Below are positions 55,773 to 64,000 of a stretch of 64,000 bases of DNA, piece by piece. Origin of the DNA: Rhizobiaceae bacterium. Lineage in GTDB: Bacteria; Pseudomonadota; Alphaproteobacteria; Rhizobiales; Rhizobiaceae. How positions within the stretch are numbered: the first letter of the stretch is position 1; each line of letters begins with the position of its first letter. The stretch covers positions 62,001-126,000 of the forward strand of contig JAEPMJ010000005.1 in NCBI GenBank assembly GCA_017644005.1, given 5' to 3'. Below the pieces are notes generated by a model. It did not search any database. It was not told the DNA's origin and was given only the letters and a program-made list of their open reading frames with translations. Both the position numbers and the translations under genes were made by a program.

Positions 55773-56396
55773 ATGAGATGGATCGTTTTTGTCGCGGCGA
55801 TGATTGTCGCCGGAGGCGCTTTCGCCGCCGGCGAACACGGCCTGGATGTGAACCGGCTGGAGCCGGGTTCCGTCAGCCAGGCCGAGGGCCTTGCCGCTTG
55901 GGGACGCATTCACGACGTTGTTTCGCATCCGCGCTGTGCGAACTGCCATACCGACGACGCCAATGTGCCCATGTGGTCGGGCCCCGAATATGAAAAACCT
56001 GGCCCGCATGGCATGAACATCAATGCTGGCGAATCGCGCATCGGCGCGGAGTTTTTGCCGTGCCAGACCTGCCATGCGACGTCGGCGCTGCCCAACACTG
56101 TGCCACATGCGGCGCCTCATGCCGGGGCGCCCTGGATGCTGGCGCCGGTCGAGTTTGTCTGGTTCGGCCAGTCTGAAAACGCGATCTGCGAACAGATGCG
56201 CGACCCCGAACGCAATGGCGGGCGCGACGGCGACGCCATGGTCGAGCACATTCTGCACGACGCCGAACTGAGATCCTTTATCACCTGGGCATTCGATCCG
56301 GGGCCCGGACGCGAAGCGGCACCCGGCACGCTGCAGGAGCATCTCGACGACACCATTCGGTGGGTGGCCGCCGGTATGCCCTGTCCGGGCGACTGA
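55773..56396 (+). CDS. Periplasmic cytochrome c-type protein with two CxxCH motifs
   Basis: A 207-residue protein with a signal peptide (ending GGAFAAG). Heme motifs are CANCH at residues 55-59 and CQTCH at 97-101. The rest is Pro/His/Met-rich and differs from standard diheme cytochromes, so I cannot place it in a named class. It begins 11 bases after the molybdenum subunit, making it the likely electron acceptor of that enzyme. ATG 55773; the frame is open upstream. Confidence 0.85.
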   Translation: MRWIVFVAAMIVAGGAFAAGEHGLDVNRLEPGSVSQAEGLAAWGRIHDVVSHPRCANCHTDDANVPMWSGPEYEKPGPHGMNINAGESRIGAEFLPCQTCHATSALPNTVPHAAPHAGAPWMLAPVEFVWFGQSENAICEQMRDPERNGGRDGDAMVEHILHDAELRSFITWAFDPGPGREAAPGTLQEHLDDTIRWVAAGMPCPGD

Positions 56397-56409
56397 GGAG
56401 GCTGTTTAT

Positions 56410-56727
56410 ATGCTGATGGGAGCCGCCGCCGCGGGCCTGCTTGTATTCGCCGGATTGTGGCGCACATTCGAGTGGATTGTGCATGGCCGCACGCCGGGTT
56501 CGGCGCGACTGATCCCCGGCGGCCTGGCCTATCTGGTCCTCGGCATGATCATTGTGCTTGGTGCAGGCGGGGCGATCATCGCCTGGGTTGCTCTGGTTAC
56601 GGCTCTGGCCAATCTGACGGTATTTTTCGCGATGCGGAGGCGGATCGATGTGCGTCGCTGGGTGATATGGTTCCTCGCAATAATGGACATGGCGATCATT
56701 GCCAGCGTCACCGGCGCGCTGGCTTAG
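56410..56727 (+). CDS. Small membrane protein of the molybdenum-hydroxylase cluster
   Basis: A 105-residue protein with three hydrophobic segments (MGAAAAGLLVFAGLWRTFEW, IPGGLAYLVLGMIIVLGAGG and VIWFLAIMDMAIIASVTGAL). No family recognised. It follows the cytochrome by 13 bases, GAGGAG lying eight to thirteen bases before its ATG, so it is in the same operon. A membrane anchor or quinone-linked partner is possible but not shown. Confidence 0.68.
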   Translation: MLMGAAAAGLLVFAGLWRTFEWIVHGRTPGSARLIPGGLAYLVLGMIIVLGAGGAIIAWVALVTALANLTVFFAMRRRIDVRRWVIWFLAIMDMAIIASVTGALA

Positions 56728-56777
56728 CCACAAGCTCGGCCCGCATGCCATGGCGCGCCCGCGGATCCTCATCAGCT

Positions 56778-57563
56778 TCAGCCGCGTACCTTCTGGCGCC
56801 AGGCGCGCAGCTTGACCTGGCCGATGTCGGTCTGGGTCGTGATCGAGTGCAGCATATAGATGCCCTGGCGGTGCGTCGGTGCGTAGGTAAACTCCATATT
56901 GGCGTGTTTGCGCATGTAGTCATAGGTGGAGCTCTTGATGTAACCGGCGACCGGAATGAACTTGCCGGCACAGGTGACCGCGCCATTGCCGACACCGTAG
57001 ATCCAGCCAACGGAAAGCGGGCTGAGCTGAACATCAACGCGTGTGCCGCCCTCATAAACGCGCAGGGTGCGATTGCAGATGTCTTCGGGTCTGCCCCGAA
57101 CGACGATTGTTGCAGACACCGGGTCAGTCACCGCCTTCAGGTCGCTATCGGAGAGAGGAACCAGATCGTTGCCGGCCGGACCGAGCGCCGGTTGGTGGGT
57201 GACATTGGCGACATTGCCGCCGGAAAATGCGATCTCCATCTTCTTGTCGCCGGACGATCCTTGTCTGTACGACAGCAGGAAACCACTTGGTTGCGGCGTA
57301 CCATCGCCCAACACGCCCACCGAGCGCGACCGGGCTTCGGTCTTGTCGAAAATGCGGGCGAGGCCGGCGCTGCGCAGCTTGCCATCAACCTCGAAGGTGC
57401 TGCCCTGGACCTTGCCCTTGAAGTCGGCCTTGGCAACTGTGAATCCGCGCACGGTAATGACATACTGGGTCTCGAAATTCACAGTCGGCTCGGCCAGTGC
57501 ACCAGCCAAGGGAAGGGTCAACGCACCGGTCAGCGCCAGCGCTCCGATCCTGATCTTATTCAT
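56778..57563 (-). CDS. DUF3108 family exported protein
   Basis: A 261-residue protein from ATG 57563 with a signal peptide (MNKIRIGALALTGALTLPLAGALAE). The mature domain, NFETQYVITVRGFTVAKADF ... KLRSAGLARIFD ... DPVSATIVVRGRPEDICNRT, matches DUF3108, an envelope beta-rich domain of unknown function. It is divergent from rpmB, and next to rpmB in many rhizobia. The frame is open far upstream, but the signal peptide fixes the start. Confidence 0.88.
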   Translation of the reverse strand: MNKIRIGALALTGALTLPLAGALAEPTVNFETQYVITVRGFTVAKADFKGKVQGSTFEVDGKLRSAGLARIFDKTEARSRSVGVLGDGTPQPSGFLLSYRQGSSGDKKMEIAFSGGNVANVTHQPALGPAGNDLVPLSDSDLKAVTDPVSATIVVRGRPEDICNRTLRVYEGGTRVDVQLSPLSVGWIYGVGNGAVTCAGKFIPVAGYIKSSTYDYMRKHANMEFTYAPTHRQGIYMLHSITTQTDIGQVKLRAWRQKVRG

Positions 57564-57722
57564 CCGCCCGCTCCTCAAATGCAGGAAAGAATGTCCCTTC
57601 TTCCGCCAGCACCATCCCTCCGAGGGCGATTTGTGCCGGGAGCGCAGACCTTGTCTGCCACAATTTCGGCGATTCCGTGGAAAAGAAGGTAGCGCGTCGC
57701 ATTTTCGACCAGCCCTCGCGAC

Positions 57723-57751
57723 TTGACCGCAAGGCCGAGTGGGGCTATGGA
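57723..57751 (+). promoter_or_regulatory. Candidate rpmB promoter
   Basis: TTGACC (57723-57728) and TATGGA (57746-57751) stand 17 bases apart, about 100 bases before the rpmB ATG. The rest of the 57564-57855 gap shows no gene; it holds the opposed promoters of the DUF3108 gene and rpmB. Confidence 0.42.
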
Positions 57752-57855
57752 GCTGCGACTTTTTCCTAGGCCGCAGTGAAGTGTCGCGCGCCGCTCTCTC
57801 GGGTGCGCCGTTCAGTTGTTGGGCCAGCAAAGACAGAGATACGGAAGGTACCACC

Positions 57856-58152
57856 ATGGCCCGCTCCTGCGAACTGACCGGCAAGGCCGTTCTGACCGGT
57901 AACAATGTCAGCCATGCCAACAACAAGACCCGCCGGCGTTTCCTGCCGAATCTGGTCAATGTCACGCTTATGTCCGAAACGCTCGGCCAGAAGGTGCGCC
58001 TGCGCATATCCGCAAATGCGCTTCGCACGGTCGAGCATCGCGGTGGTCTCGACGCATTTCTGCTCAAGGCGGACGCGGCGGAGCTCTCGCAGCGCGCACG
58101 CCTTCTGAAGAAGCAGGTCGCCAAGAAGACCGCCGAAGAAGCCGCAGCCTGA
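57856..58152 (+). CDS. rpmB: 50S ribosomal protein L28
   Basis: A 98-residue ribosomal protein. [37 protein letters not shown] and [20 protein letters not shown] are invariant L28 blocks. The ATG at 57856 gives the standard length; the frame runs upstream without a better start. Confidence 0.99.
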   Translation: MARSCELTGKAVLTGNNVSHANNKTRRRFLPNLVNVTLMSETLGQKVRLRISANALRTVEHRGGLDAFLLKADAAELSQRARLLKKQVAKKTAEEAAA

Positions 58153-58206
58153 TAGCCGACCTCTGCCGGCGGCCCTGCCGTCGGCATACGGGCCCTTGTA
58201 GGGGCG

Positions 58207-58235
58207 CTGGTTCCATCACCCAGGATAAAAAAATG
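58207..58235 (+). promoter_or_regulatory. Candidate preQ1-I riboswitch overlapping the transporter start codon
   Basis: The leader has CTGG (58207-58210), TTC, CAT, CAC, then CCAG (58220-58223) and ATAAAAAAATG. CTGG/CCAG would be stem P1. The parts GGTTC, CACCC and the A-rich tail match the short preQ1-I aptamer. CAT at 58214-58216 can pair with the AUG at 58233-58235 to make the P2 pseudoknot, and AGGA of the ribosome site lies in P1. The gene downstream belongs to the queuosine-precursor transporter family, which fits. The linker between P2 and the CAC is shorter than in B. subtilis and P1 has only four pairs, so the call needs testing. Confidence 0.5.
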
Positions 58236-58853
58236 TCCAAGCTGACAAATACCTGGCCCTTCGTGGCCGCCATGGCCGCTGTCGTTGCGGCATCCAACTA
58301 CCTCGTCCAGTTTCCAGTCACGCAGTTCGGCCTCGGTGAAATTCTCACCTGGGGTGCATTCACATACCCGGTGGCGTTTCTGGTCAACGATCTCACCAAC
58401 CGCCGGTTCGGCCCCGCTGCCGCTCGCAAGGTAGTGCTTGCCGGCTTCGTGCTCGCCGTCGCGCTTTCGATCTGGCTTGCCTCGCCGCGCATCGCCATTG
58501 CGTCGGGCACCGCCTTTCTGGTCGCACAGCTGCTCGACGTATCGGTGTTCAACGCCTTTCGCGGTCAGGCATGGTGGCGTGCGCCCTTCATCTCCACGAT
58601 GATCGGTTCGGTGGTCGACACGCTTTTGTTCTTCGGCATCGCCTTCGCGGCAAGCTTCGCCTTCCTCGATGCCGGTTTCGGACTGGAAGACGGCTCGCTC
58701 GCCTTTCCGGTCGCTTGGTTCGGTTTGCAGGTGCCGCTCTGGGTATCGCTGGCCTTCGGCGATTTCTGCGTGAAGGTGCTGGTGGGGCTTGCGATGCTGG
58801 CGCCGTATGGGGCGCTGCTTAGCGTGCTGAGGCCGGCAGAAGCGCAAGGCTAG
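58233..58853 (+). CDS. yhhQ: Queuosine precursor transporter, VUT family
   Basis: A 206-residue inner-membrane protein of six helices that imports preQ0/preQ1-type queuosine precursors. ASNYLVQFPVTQF, LTWGAFTYPVAFLVNDLTNR (with the N-D-L-x-N-x-x-F/G signature), FLVAQLLDVSVFNAFR and IGSVVDTLLFFGIAF are the conserved blocks of COG1738. Start ATG 58233. Expression is probably set by the preQ1-like leader just before it. Confidence 0.93.
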   Translation: MSKLTNTWPFVAAMAAVVAASNYLVQFPVTQFGLGEILTWGAFTYPVAFLVNDLTNRRFGPAAARKVVLAGFVLAVALSIWLASPRIAIASGTAFLVAQLLDVSVFNAFRGQAWWRAPFISTMIGSVVDTLLFFGIAFAASFAFLDAGFGLEDGSLAFPVAWFGLQVPLWVSLAFGDFCVKVLVGLAMLAPYGALLSVLRPAEAQG

Positions 58854-58879
58854 GCGTTTAGGCGGAAGACAACCTTACC

Positions 58880-59335
58880 TTAGCGGTTTTCGCGGAACTC
58901 TTCGTGGCATGCGATGCATGTCTGGCCGAGTTCACGAAACTGCGGCCGAAGGTCTTCCCCGTCGGCTGTAGCGGCAGCAGTTTCGGCAAGGGACAGTGCC
59001 TTCATCTGCATGCGTCGCGACAATTTCACGAATTGCTCCCAGTTGACCCAGATATGCGCGCTTGCCTCGCTGGAGCCGCCAACCGATCCCTCAGGGAACA
59101 TCTGCGGGAGTTTGCGGGTGTGGCCGGCAATCGCTTCCGCCGCGGCAGAAGCATCATTGGCATCGAATGGTCGTTTTCCACGGATCATGGCGGCAACGGC
59201 CTTCATACGTCCGGCGATAGCCTCCATCATGTCCATGCGTTGTTTGACCACGCCGGTTGCGCCGCTGTGCGGCAAAGCAACAGCGGTGGCAAGCATCAGC
59301 ATGATAAAAGCGACCAAGGCAGTCCGCCTCCTCAT
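58880..59335 (-). CDS. Cytochrome c' / c556-type protein
   Basis: A 151-residue periplasmic protein with a signal peptide (RTALVAFIMLMLATAVALPH). VVKQRMDMMEAIAGRMKAVA is the first helix of the cytochrome c' four-helix bundle, and QTCIACHEEFRENR at the end binds heme (CIACH). Members bind NO or shuttle electrons. The start is ATG 59335 with GGAGATATGACA upstream; another in-frame ATG is at 59341. It lies 34 bases after the class I cytochrome, probably one operon. Confidence 0.92.
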   Translation of the reverse strand: MRRRTALVAFIMLMLATAVALPHSGATGVVKQRMDMMEAIAGRMKAVAAMIRGKRPFDANDASAAAEAIAGHTRKLPQMFPEGSVGGSSEASAHIWVNWEQFVKLSRRMQMKALSLAETAAATADGEDLRPQFRELGQTCIACHEEFRENR

Positions 59336-59369
59336 TGTCATATCTCCGCAGTCTAATTCGGCGCAGCCA

Positions 59370-59789
59370 TCATCGAATGCCGTTGGCGCGCTGAAGCGTG
59401 CGTATGTAGGCGATGATGCTGTCGATCTCCGTATCGGTGATGTCCTTGACCGGCGGCATGTCGCCGAACGGCCAATGATGCGCCCGCACCCCCCGCTGCG
59501 CTGCGCGTACGAAAGCCTCATCGCCATGATGGTCCGGCTCGTAGATCTTGTGGACGAGCGGCGGTGCGATTCCCTGCCGGCCAGCGGCGTTGCGGCCGTG
59601 ACAGACGGCGCAGTTGTTGCTGAAGGCAGCTTCGCCTACCCGATCCTGCGCGCCGAGGGCGGGTACGGTGACGTTCACAAGCGGCGGGCCTGATACCGTG
59701 ATTTCAAGCTCTGGGCGCGGCCAGCTGCGCCATGCCGCCCAAGCCACGGCAATCATTACTACAAGAGCAACCAGATTTCTGACACGCAT
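59370..59789 (-). CDS. Class I cytochrome c, membrane-anchored or exported
   Basis: A 139-residue protein. RNLVALVVMIAVAWAAWRSW is a signal peptide or uncleaved anchor; no clear cleavage site follows. CAVCHGRNAAGRQGIAPPLV binds heme, and FGDMPPVKDITDTEIDSIIAYIR gives the axial Met and the closing helix. First gene of a two-cytochrome operon with the c'-type gene. Its electron donor is unknown; the molybdenum enzyme 3 kb away is one candidate. Confidence 0.92.
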   Translation of the reverse strand: MRVRNLVALVVMIAVAWAAWRSWPRPELEITVSGPPLVNVTVPALGAQDRVGEAAFSNNCAVCHGRNAAGRQGIAPPLVHKIYEPDHHGDEAFVRAAQRGVRAHHWPFGDMPPVKDITDTEIDSIIAYIRTLQRANGIR

Positions 59790-59859
59790 GGCTCACACCT
59801 GACAACGTAAGTGTGAGCCATCGTAGGGGTTCCAGCAGGTGGAGGGTCAAGCGGATCCC

Positions 59860-60900
59860 TCACTCGCCGACGAGCAGGAACTCCAGATAGAGATTGCGCT
59901 GCAGGATCGAATGGTTGTCGTCGGATATCAGCGACAGGATGAGGGCACCGTCGGAGCGGCGCCAGACATCCAGCCCCTCCATATTGTCGATCTGGTAGGC
60001 CATGTCGGCCTCAAGCAGCACCGTTCCGTCGACCAGCGCGCCGGGACGTATGTCGTCACCATTCACGCGCCGCAGCCGCATTGCCACGCCGCTCGCCATC
60101 GAAAAGCGGCGCTCGAGGAGCAGGAGATCGCCATTCGGCAGGAAAGCACCGTCGGTAATGTCGAAATCGCCCGAGCGCGCAACCTTGAAGATGCCCTTTT
60201 GCGGGCCTTCCAGAATGGCGGCGAAGATGTTGCCGTCCGCATCGATGGAACGCTCGGTTACTGCGACTCGCGCACCGTCCAGCGGGCCGTCGGCCGGGCT
60301 GTGAACAAGGGTCTCGAAGCCACGGTTCTGACGCAGTTCGGCCCGCGAAACCACCAGATCCAAAGTGCTTTGCGGCCCGCCCATGTCGAATGGCTGCAGG
60401 ACAAACTCCTGGATCTTGTGATCGCGCTCGAAGGCGACCGTGACCTGGCCGTCGGAGAGCGCCATGCCTTCGGCGTCGGTGAGCCATTTGCCGTCGATCG
60501 GCGTACCCGACCCGTCCACCATCGGCTGCATCGAAAAGCCGGTTATGCCTGTCGGACGGTGATCATCATCGCGTTCGATCTTGCCGGAGAACCAGAATCC
60601 GGTGTCGGCGACGCCGAAAAAATGCACTCCGGCGTCGATAAAGCGGATTGCCGATAGTGCACCGAAATCGCCGCCGCCGGCCAAGCTCATTCCGCCAACG
60701 AATTCGAGCGGGCCGAAGCGTGTTTCGCTGCGGCCGATATGAAACTGAGTGATCTGGTGGGCGTTGACTTCGATTTCCTGCAGAAGCGGGGATCGCGCAG
60801 CGGTTGGGGCGGCAAAGAGCGAAGCTGCAACGGCAGCAAAGACCGCAAACGTGCTTCCCACAAATCGGGAAGTGGTTTTGGCTCGCCGTCTAGCCAGCAC
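59860..60900 (-). CDS. Esterase-like activity of phytase family protein
   Basis: A protein of about 346 residues. An N-terminal signal ([20 protein letters not shown]) precedes a beta-propeller-like domain: [47 protein letters not shown] and [20 protein letters not shown] are blocks of the family named after esterase-like activity of phytase. Substrate unknown. The start is not certain: GTG 60900 overlaps the cobT end by 11 bases, which suggests coupling; the frame stays open to 60948. It sits after cobT in many rhizobia. Confidence 0.82.
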   Translation of the reverse strand: MLARRRAKTTSRFVGSTFAVFAAVAASLFAAPTAARSPLLQEIEVNAHQITQFHIGRSETRFGPLEFVGGMSLAGGGDFGALSAIRFIDAGVHFFGVADTGFWFSGKIERDDDHRPTGITGFSMQPMVDGSGTPIDGKWLTDAEGMALSDGQVTVAFERDHKIQEFVLQPFDMGGPQSTLDLVVSRAELRQNRGFETLVHSPADGPLDGARVAVTERSIDADGNIFAAILEGPQKGIFKVARSGDFDITDGAFLPNGDLLLLERRFSMASGVAMRLRRVNGDDIRPGALVDGTVLLEADMAYQIDNMEGLDVWRRSDGALILSLISDDNHSILQRNLYLEFLLVGE

Positions 60901-62776
60901 GGCGCATCCGGGTGCCGTGCGCCGGTTCCTCTTCAAACAGCGAGGCAAGTTGCTCGGTCATCGCGCCAGCGAGTTCCTCCGCGTCGACGATGGTGACGGC
61001 GCGGCGATAATAGCGCGTCACGTCGTGGCCGATGCCGATGGCGATCAGTTCAACAGGCGAGCGCGTTTCGATGAGGTCGATGACGGCGCGCAGATGCCGC
61101 TCCAGGTAATTGCCCGGATTCACCGACAGCGTGGAATCGTCCACCGGCGCGCCATCGGAAATCATCATCAGGATACGGCGCTGCTCCGGACGTGCGATCA
61201 GGCGCTGGTGCGCCCACAGCAGCGCTTCGCCGTCGATATTTTCCTTCAGAAGTCCCTCACGCATCATCAGGCCGAGATTGCGACGGGCGCGACGCCAGGG
61301 CGCGTCGGCAGATTTGTAGACGATGTGGCGCAAGTCGTTGAGGCGGCCGGGGGCAGACGGCTTGCCGTCCTTCAGCCACTTCTCGCGGCTCTGGCCGCCC
61401 TTCCAGGCACGGGTGGTGAAACCAAGGATCTCGACTGACACGCCGCAGCGCTCCAGCGTGCGGGCCAGAATGTCGGCGCAGGTGGCGGCAACCGTGATCG
61501 GGCGGCCGCGCATGGAGCCCGAATTGTCGAGCAGCAGCGTCACCACCGTGTCGCGGAAATTGGTGTCGCGCTCCTGCTTGTAGGAGAGCGGCTGCATGGG
61601 ATCCATGATGATGCGTACGAGCCGCGCCGGGTCGAGATAACCTTCCTCGAGGTCGAAATCCCAGGCGCGGTTCTGCTGCGCCATCAGGCGTCGCTGCAAC
61701 CGGTTGGCAAGACGGCCAACGACGCCGGCGAGGTTGGCCAGCTGCTTGTCGAGGAAGGCGCGCAGGCGGTCGAGCTCTTCCTGGTCGCACAGTTCTTCCG
61801 CGCCAACGGTTTCGTCGAAAGCGGTCGTGTAGACGGCATAGTCGAGCTGACGCGGCAGATCGCCCAGCGGATCGTTTGGCCGTTTTGCCTCGCCCGGCGT
61901 TTCGGCATCGAGATCGTCATCCGACATTTCGTCAGTGTCGGCATCGACAGCTTCGCTTTCGCCAGCCTGCTCCTCTTCCGATGACGCATCGGAATCCTCG
62001 GGTTGACTGTCATCAGAACCGGAATCGGCTTCGCCGGTCTCCTCGTTCTGGTCCTCGCCCTCGGGCTGCTCGTCGCTGTCTTGTTCCTCGTCCTCGAGCT
62101 GGTCGTCCTCGCCGAGTTCATCGGCCATGTCCATAGAAACCAGCATGTCCCGGACGAGACGGGCGAAGGCATCCTGATCTTCCAGTTTGCCGAGCAGGTT
62201 GTCGAGGTCGCCGCCGGCCTTCTCTTCGATGAAACCGCGCCACAGATTAACGAGTGCTTCGCCGCTCGCCGGGGCGGGACGGCCGGTCAGGCGTTCGCGC
62301 ACCATCAGCGCAACGGCTTCTTCCAGCGGCGCATCGGCCTTGTCGGTGACGCCGGCCAGGTTGGCCTTGGTGTAGCGCTCAGAGAGCATCGTGGCGATGT
62401 TGTCGGAAACGCCGCGCATGGCGCGCGAGCCGATGGCCTCGACGCGGGCCTGCTCGACTGCATCGTAGATGGCGCGGGCCTGACGGCCTTCCGGCGCCAG
62501 ACGCGTGTGCAGCCGCGCGTCGTGGCAGGCGCGGCGCAGCGCCATGGAATCGCCCAGACCCCGGGTGGTGCCCACGTCTTCGCGCGTTGGTTTGCGCGGC
62601 GGCTCGGGCAGGCGGGCATGGCTGCCGGCAAGGCCGGGCTTTTCCTTGCCGAAGGTGACGTCGAATTCCCTGTCGCCGGAGATCGCGCGCATGCATGCCG
62701 AGACCGAGCGCTTGAACAAGTCCGTGTCAGCGCTGGTGTTCGGCTTGGAACGCGTATTGTCGCCCCGGCCGGCCAT
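60890..62776 (-). CDS. cobT: Cobaltochelatase subunit CobT
   Basis: Part of the aerobic ATP-dependent CobNST complex that inserts cobalt into hydrogenobyrinate diamide; 628 residues. The middle (about 230-310) is a very acidic, Asp/Glu/Ser-rich stretch typical of CobT. The C-terminal third has a von Willebrand A domain with the metal-site motif [40 protein letters not shown] opens the conserved N-terminal part. It follows cobS by six bases. Confidence 0.96.
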   Translation of the reverse strand: MAGRGDNTRSKPNTSADTDLFKRSVSACMRAISGDREFDVTFGKEKPGLAGSHARLPEPPRKPTREDVGTTRGLGDSMALRRACHDARLHTRLAPEGRQARAIYDAVEQARVEAIGSRAMRGVSDNIATMLSERYTKANLAGVTDKADAPLEEAVALMVRERLTGRPAPASGEALVNLWRGFIEEKAGGDLDNLLGKLEDQDAFARLVRDMLVSMDMADELGEDDQLEDEEQDSDEQPEGEDQNEETGEADSGSDDSQPEDSDASSEEEQAGESEAVDADTDEMSDDDLDAETPGEAKRPNDPLGDLPRQLDYAVYTTAFDETVGAEELCDQEELDRLRAFLDKQLANLAGVVGRLANRLQRRLMAQQNRAWDFDLEEGYLDPARLVRIIMDPMQPLSYKQERDTNFRDTVVTLLLDNSGSMRGRPITVAATCADILARTLERCGVSVEILGFTTRAWKGGQSREKWLKDGKPSAPGRLNDLRHIVYKSADAPWRRARRNLGLMMREGLLKENIDGEALLWAHQRLIARPEQRRILMMISDGAPVDDSTLSVNPGNYLERHLRAVIDLIETRSPVELIAIGIGHDVTRYYRRAVTIVDAEELAGAMTEQLASLFEEEPAHGTRMRRAG

Positions 62777-62782
62777 GGCCTA

Positions 62783-63772
62783 TCAGCTCAGAACCACGTT
62801 GGCGGCGCTTTCGGGAAGCTCCTCGCCAAAAGCGCGCTGATAGAACTCGGCTACGATCGGCCGCTCCAGCTCGTCGCACTTGTTGACGAAGGTGAGCCTG
62901 AAGGCAAAGCCGACATCGCCGAAAATCTCCGCGTTTTCGGCCCACATGATCACCGTGCGCGGGCTCATCACCGTCGAGAGATCGCCGTTGACGAAGGCGG
63001 ATCGCGTCATGTCGGCGATACGGACCATCTTGTCGACTGTCTGGCGGCCTTCCTCGGTGCGGTAATGCTTGGCCTTGGCCAGAATGATTTCGACTTCCTT
63101 GTCATGCGGCAGATAGTTGAGCGTGGTTACGATGGACCAGCGGTCCATCTGCGCCTGGTTGATCTGCTGCGTGCCGTGATAGAGGCCGGTCGTGTCGCCG
63201 AGGCCGACCGTGTTGGCGGTGGCGAACAGGCGGAACGCGGGGTGCGGGCGGATGACGCGGCTCTGGTCGAGCAAAGTCAGGCGGCCGGACGATTCCAGCA
63301 CACGCTGAATGACGAACATCACATCCGGGCGCCCGGCGTCGTATTCGTCGAACACCAGCGCGACATTATGCTGATAGGCCCAGGGCAGAATGCCGTCGCG
63401 GAACTCTGTCACCTGCATCCCGTCCTTGACTACAATCGCGTCCTTGCCGACGAGGTCGATACGGCTGACATGGCTGTCGAGGTTGATGCGCACGCAAGGC
63501 CAGTTGAGGCGTGCCGCCACCTGCTCGATATGAGTCGACTTGCCGGTCCCGTGATAGCCCGACACCATGACGCGGCGGTTGTAGGCAAAGCCCGACAGTA
63601 TGGCCATTGTCGTCTGGCGATCGAAGAGATAGTCGGGATCGAAATCCGGAACGTAGGAATCGGCTTTCGAATAAGCCGGCACGATCATGTCGGATTCGAA
63701 CCCGAAGACCTCCTTCACGGAGACGGTGGTATCAGGCAGGTTGGCGATGTCGCGGTCGACCTTATTCATCAT
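62783..63772 (-). CDS. cobS: Cobaltochelatase subunit CobS
   Basis: AAA+ ATPase that drives CobN with CobT; 329 residues from ATG 63772 ([19 protein letters not shown]). Walker A is [20 protein letters not shown] (about residue 75), Walker B is [19 protein letters not shown], and sensor regions are in [29 protein letters not shown] lies before the ATG; the frame is open to 63805. First gene of the cobS-cobT pair. Confidence 0.97.
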   Translation of the reverse strand: MMNKVDRDIANLPDTTVSVKEVFGFESDMIVPAYSKADSYVPDFDPDYLFDRQTTMAILSGFAYNRRVMVSGYHGTGKSTHIEQVAARLNWPCVRINLDSHVSRIDLVGKDAIVVKDGMQVTEFRDGILPWAYQHNVALVFDEYDAGRPDVMFVIQRVLESSGRLTLLDQSRVIRPHPAFRLFATANTVGLGDTTGLYHGTQQINQAQMDRWSIVTTLNYLPHDKEVEIILAKAKHYRTEEGRQTVDKMVRIADMTRSAFVNGDLSTVMSPRTVIMWAENAEIFGDVGFAFRLTFVNKCDELERPIVAEFYQRAFGEELPESAANVVLS

Positions 63773-63901
63773 GACTCCAGCTGGGGAACGGCAATCCGCC
63801 GGCAATTTCCTTGAGTGTCCGGATGCGTCTTAGAGCGAGACGCGCCAAGATGGAAGCGGCTAGGCCTCCGCTCGCGCACCCAGCGCTTTCGGCCGCGTCG
63901 A

Positions 63902-64000
63902 CTAACACAACCCGGCCTGCTTGAGCACCCGGTAGGCCTGCAGCACGTCGCGAAAGCGCTCTTCCGAACTCCGGTCGCCGCCATTGGCGTCCGGGTGGTG
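63902..64000 (-). CDS. J-domain protein, C-terminal end (start outside window)
   Basis: Only the last 32 residues are present, read from the right edge to the TAG at 63902-63904. They include HHPDANGGDRSSEERFRDVL and end in VLKQAGLC. HPD is the Hsp70-stimulating motif of J domains, here close to the C-terminus, so the J domain ends the protein. Such a DnaJ-like gene next to cobS is usual in rhizobia. The rest lies beyond 64000. Confidence 0.85.
   Translation of the reverse strand, partial: HHPDANGGDRSSEERFRDVLQAYRVLKQAGLC

Noticed and set aside
58155..58185. GCCGAC/GTCGGC hairpin after rpmB as an intrinsic terminator
   Set aside because: No T-run follows and the stem is short with a large inner loop; it may be part of the leader of the next gene, but support is weak.
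62003..63814. A 603-codon open frame on the plus strand
   Set aside because: Antisense shadow spanning both cobT and cobS; no domain, and it would cross two well-identified genes.

Overview
The window is chromosomal DNA from a high-GC alphaproteobacterium. It is most likely a member of the Hyphomicrobiales near the Phyllobacteriaceae (Mesorhizobium/Aminobacter-like). The support is gene content: a GDH180-type NAD-glutamate dehydrogenase, sdhCDAB, glnK-amtB, a hemC-hemD-mitofilin-HemY run, aerobic cobaltochelatase cobST next to a J-domain gene, TTAA-N7-TTAA CtrA-type boxes, and tRNA genes with encoded CCA. No phage, insertion sequence, CRISPR array or integron is visible. The window is almost fully coding, and no gene-free stretch exceeds 300 bases. 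The longest gaps are 57564-57855, 52787-53051 and 30352-30615.

Layout. 1-2824: N-terminal part of NAD-glutamate dehydrogenase, running off the left edge. 2939-7215: an AhpD-type peroxidase-like protein, a ClpP-fold membrane protein coupled to a four-helix membrane protein, a small secreted protein, a GNAT acetyltransferase and an MliC-like lipoprotein. 7419-11554: sdhCDAB with two extra genes between sdhA and sdhB, followed by a 90-base remnant of a second sdhB 3' end. 11731-17872: PilZ protein, alpha/beta hydrolase, periplasmic MsrA, leucine-type dehydrogenase, OsmC, UbiH-type hydroxylase and TesB. 18089-19820: glnK-amtB behind a sigma-54-like promoter and ending in a strong terminator. 20532-24741: ftsK (with a CtrA-type box upstream), lolA and xthA. 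24754-26640: cyclic-nucleotide-binding protein, OmpR-type regulator and L,D-transpeptidase. 26793-31946: a flavin-barrel/GAF sensor pair, a berberine-bridge-type oxidoreductase and a frameshifted diguanylate cyclase. 31964-41078: DUF1761, a methyltransferase, EVE, gpsA and tsaD on one strand, then hemC, hemD, mitofilin, HemY and TerB on the other. 41120-45068: MFS transporter, a coupled phospholipase D/patatin pair and tRNA-Ala. 45203-50064: YggT, DUF167, a secreted protein, ppa, GNAT, two TPM proteins plus LemA, and tRNA-Ser. 50251-52786: small membrane protein, GtrB-type glycosyltransferase, methyltransferase and GtrA. 53052-56727: a periplasmic molybdenum hydroxylase with its own c-type cytochrome. 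56778-64000: DUF3108, rpmB, a queuosine-precursor transporter with a candidate preQ1 riboswitch, two more cytochromes, an esterase-like phytase protein, cobT, cobS and the end of a J-domain gene.

How the genes fit together. Most of the window is housekeeping: TCA cycle and respiration (sdh), nitrogen control (GDH, glnK-amtB), tetrapyrroles (hemC/hemD), cobalamin (cobST), cell division (ftsK) and envelope maintenance (lolA, L,D-transpeptidase, LemA/TPM). Accessory functions are mainly redox: AhpD-like, MsrA, OsmC, the molybdenum hydroxylase, three cytochromes and the flavin-barrel/GAF pair. The observations most worth following are the sdhB 3' remnant that differs only at synonymous sites, the preQ1-I-like leader whose pseudoknot would trap the start codon of the transporter, the two perfect CtrA-type boxes, the flavin-barrel/GAF/winged-helix pair and the frameshifted GGDEF gene.
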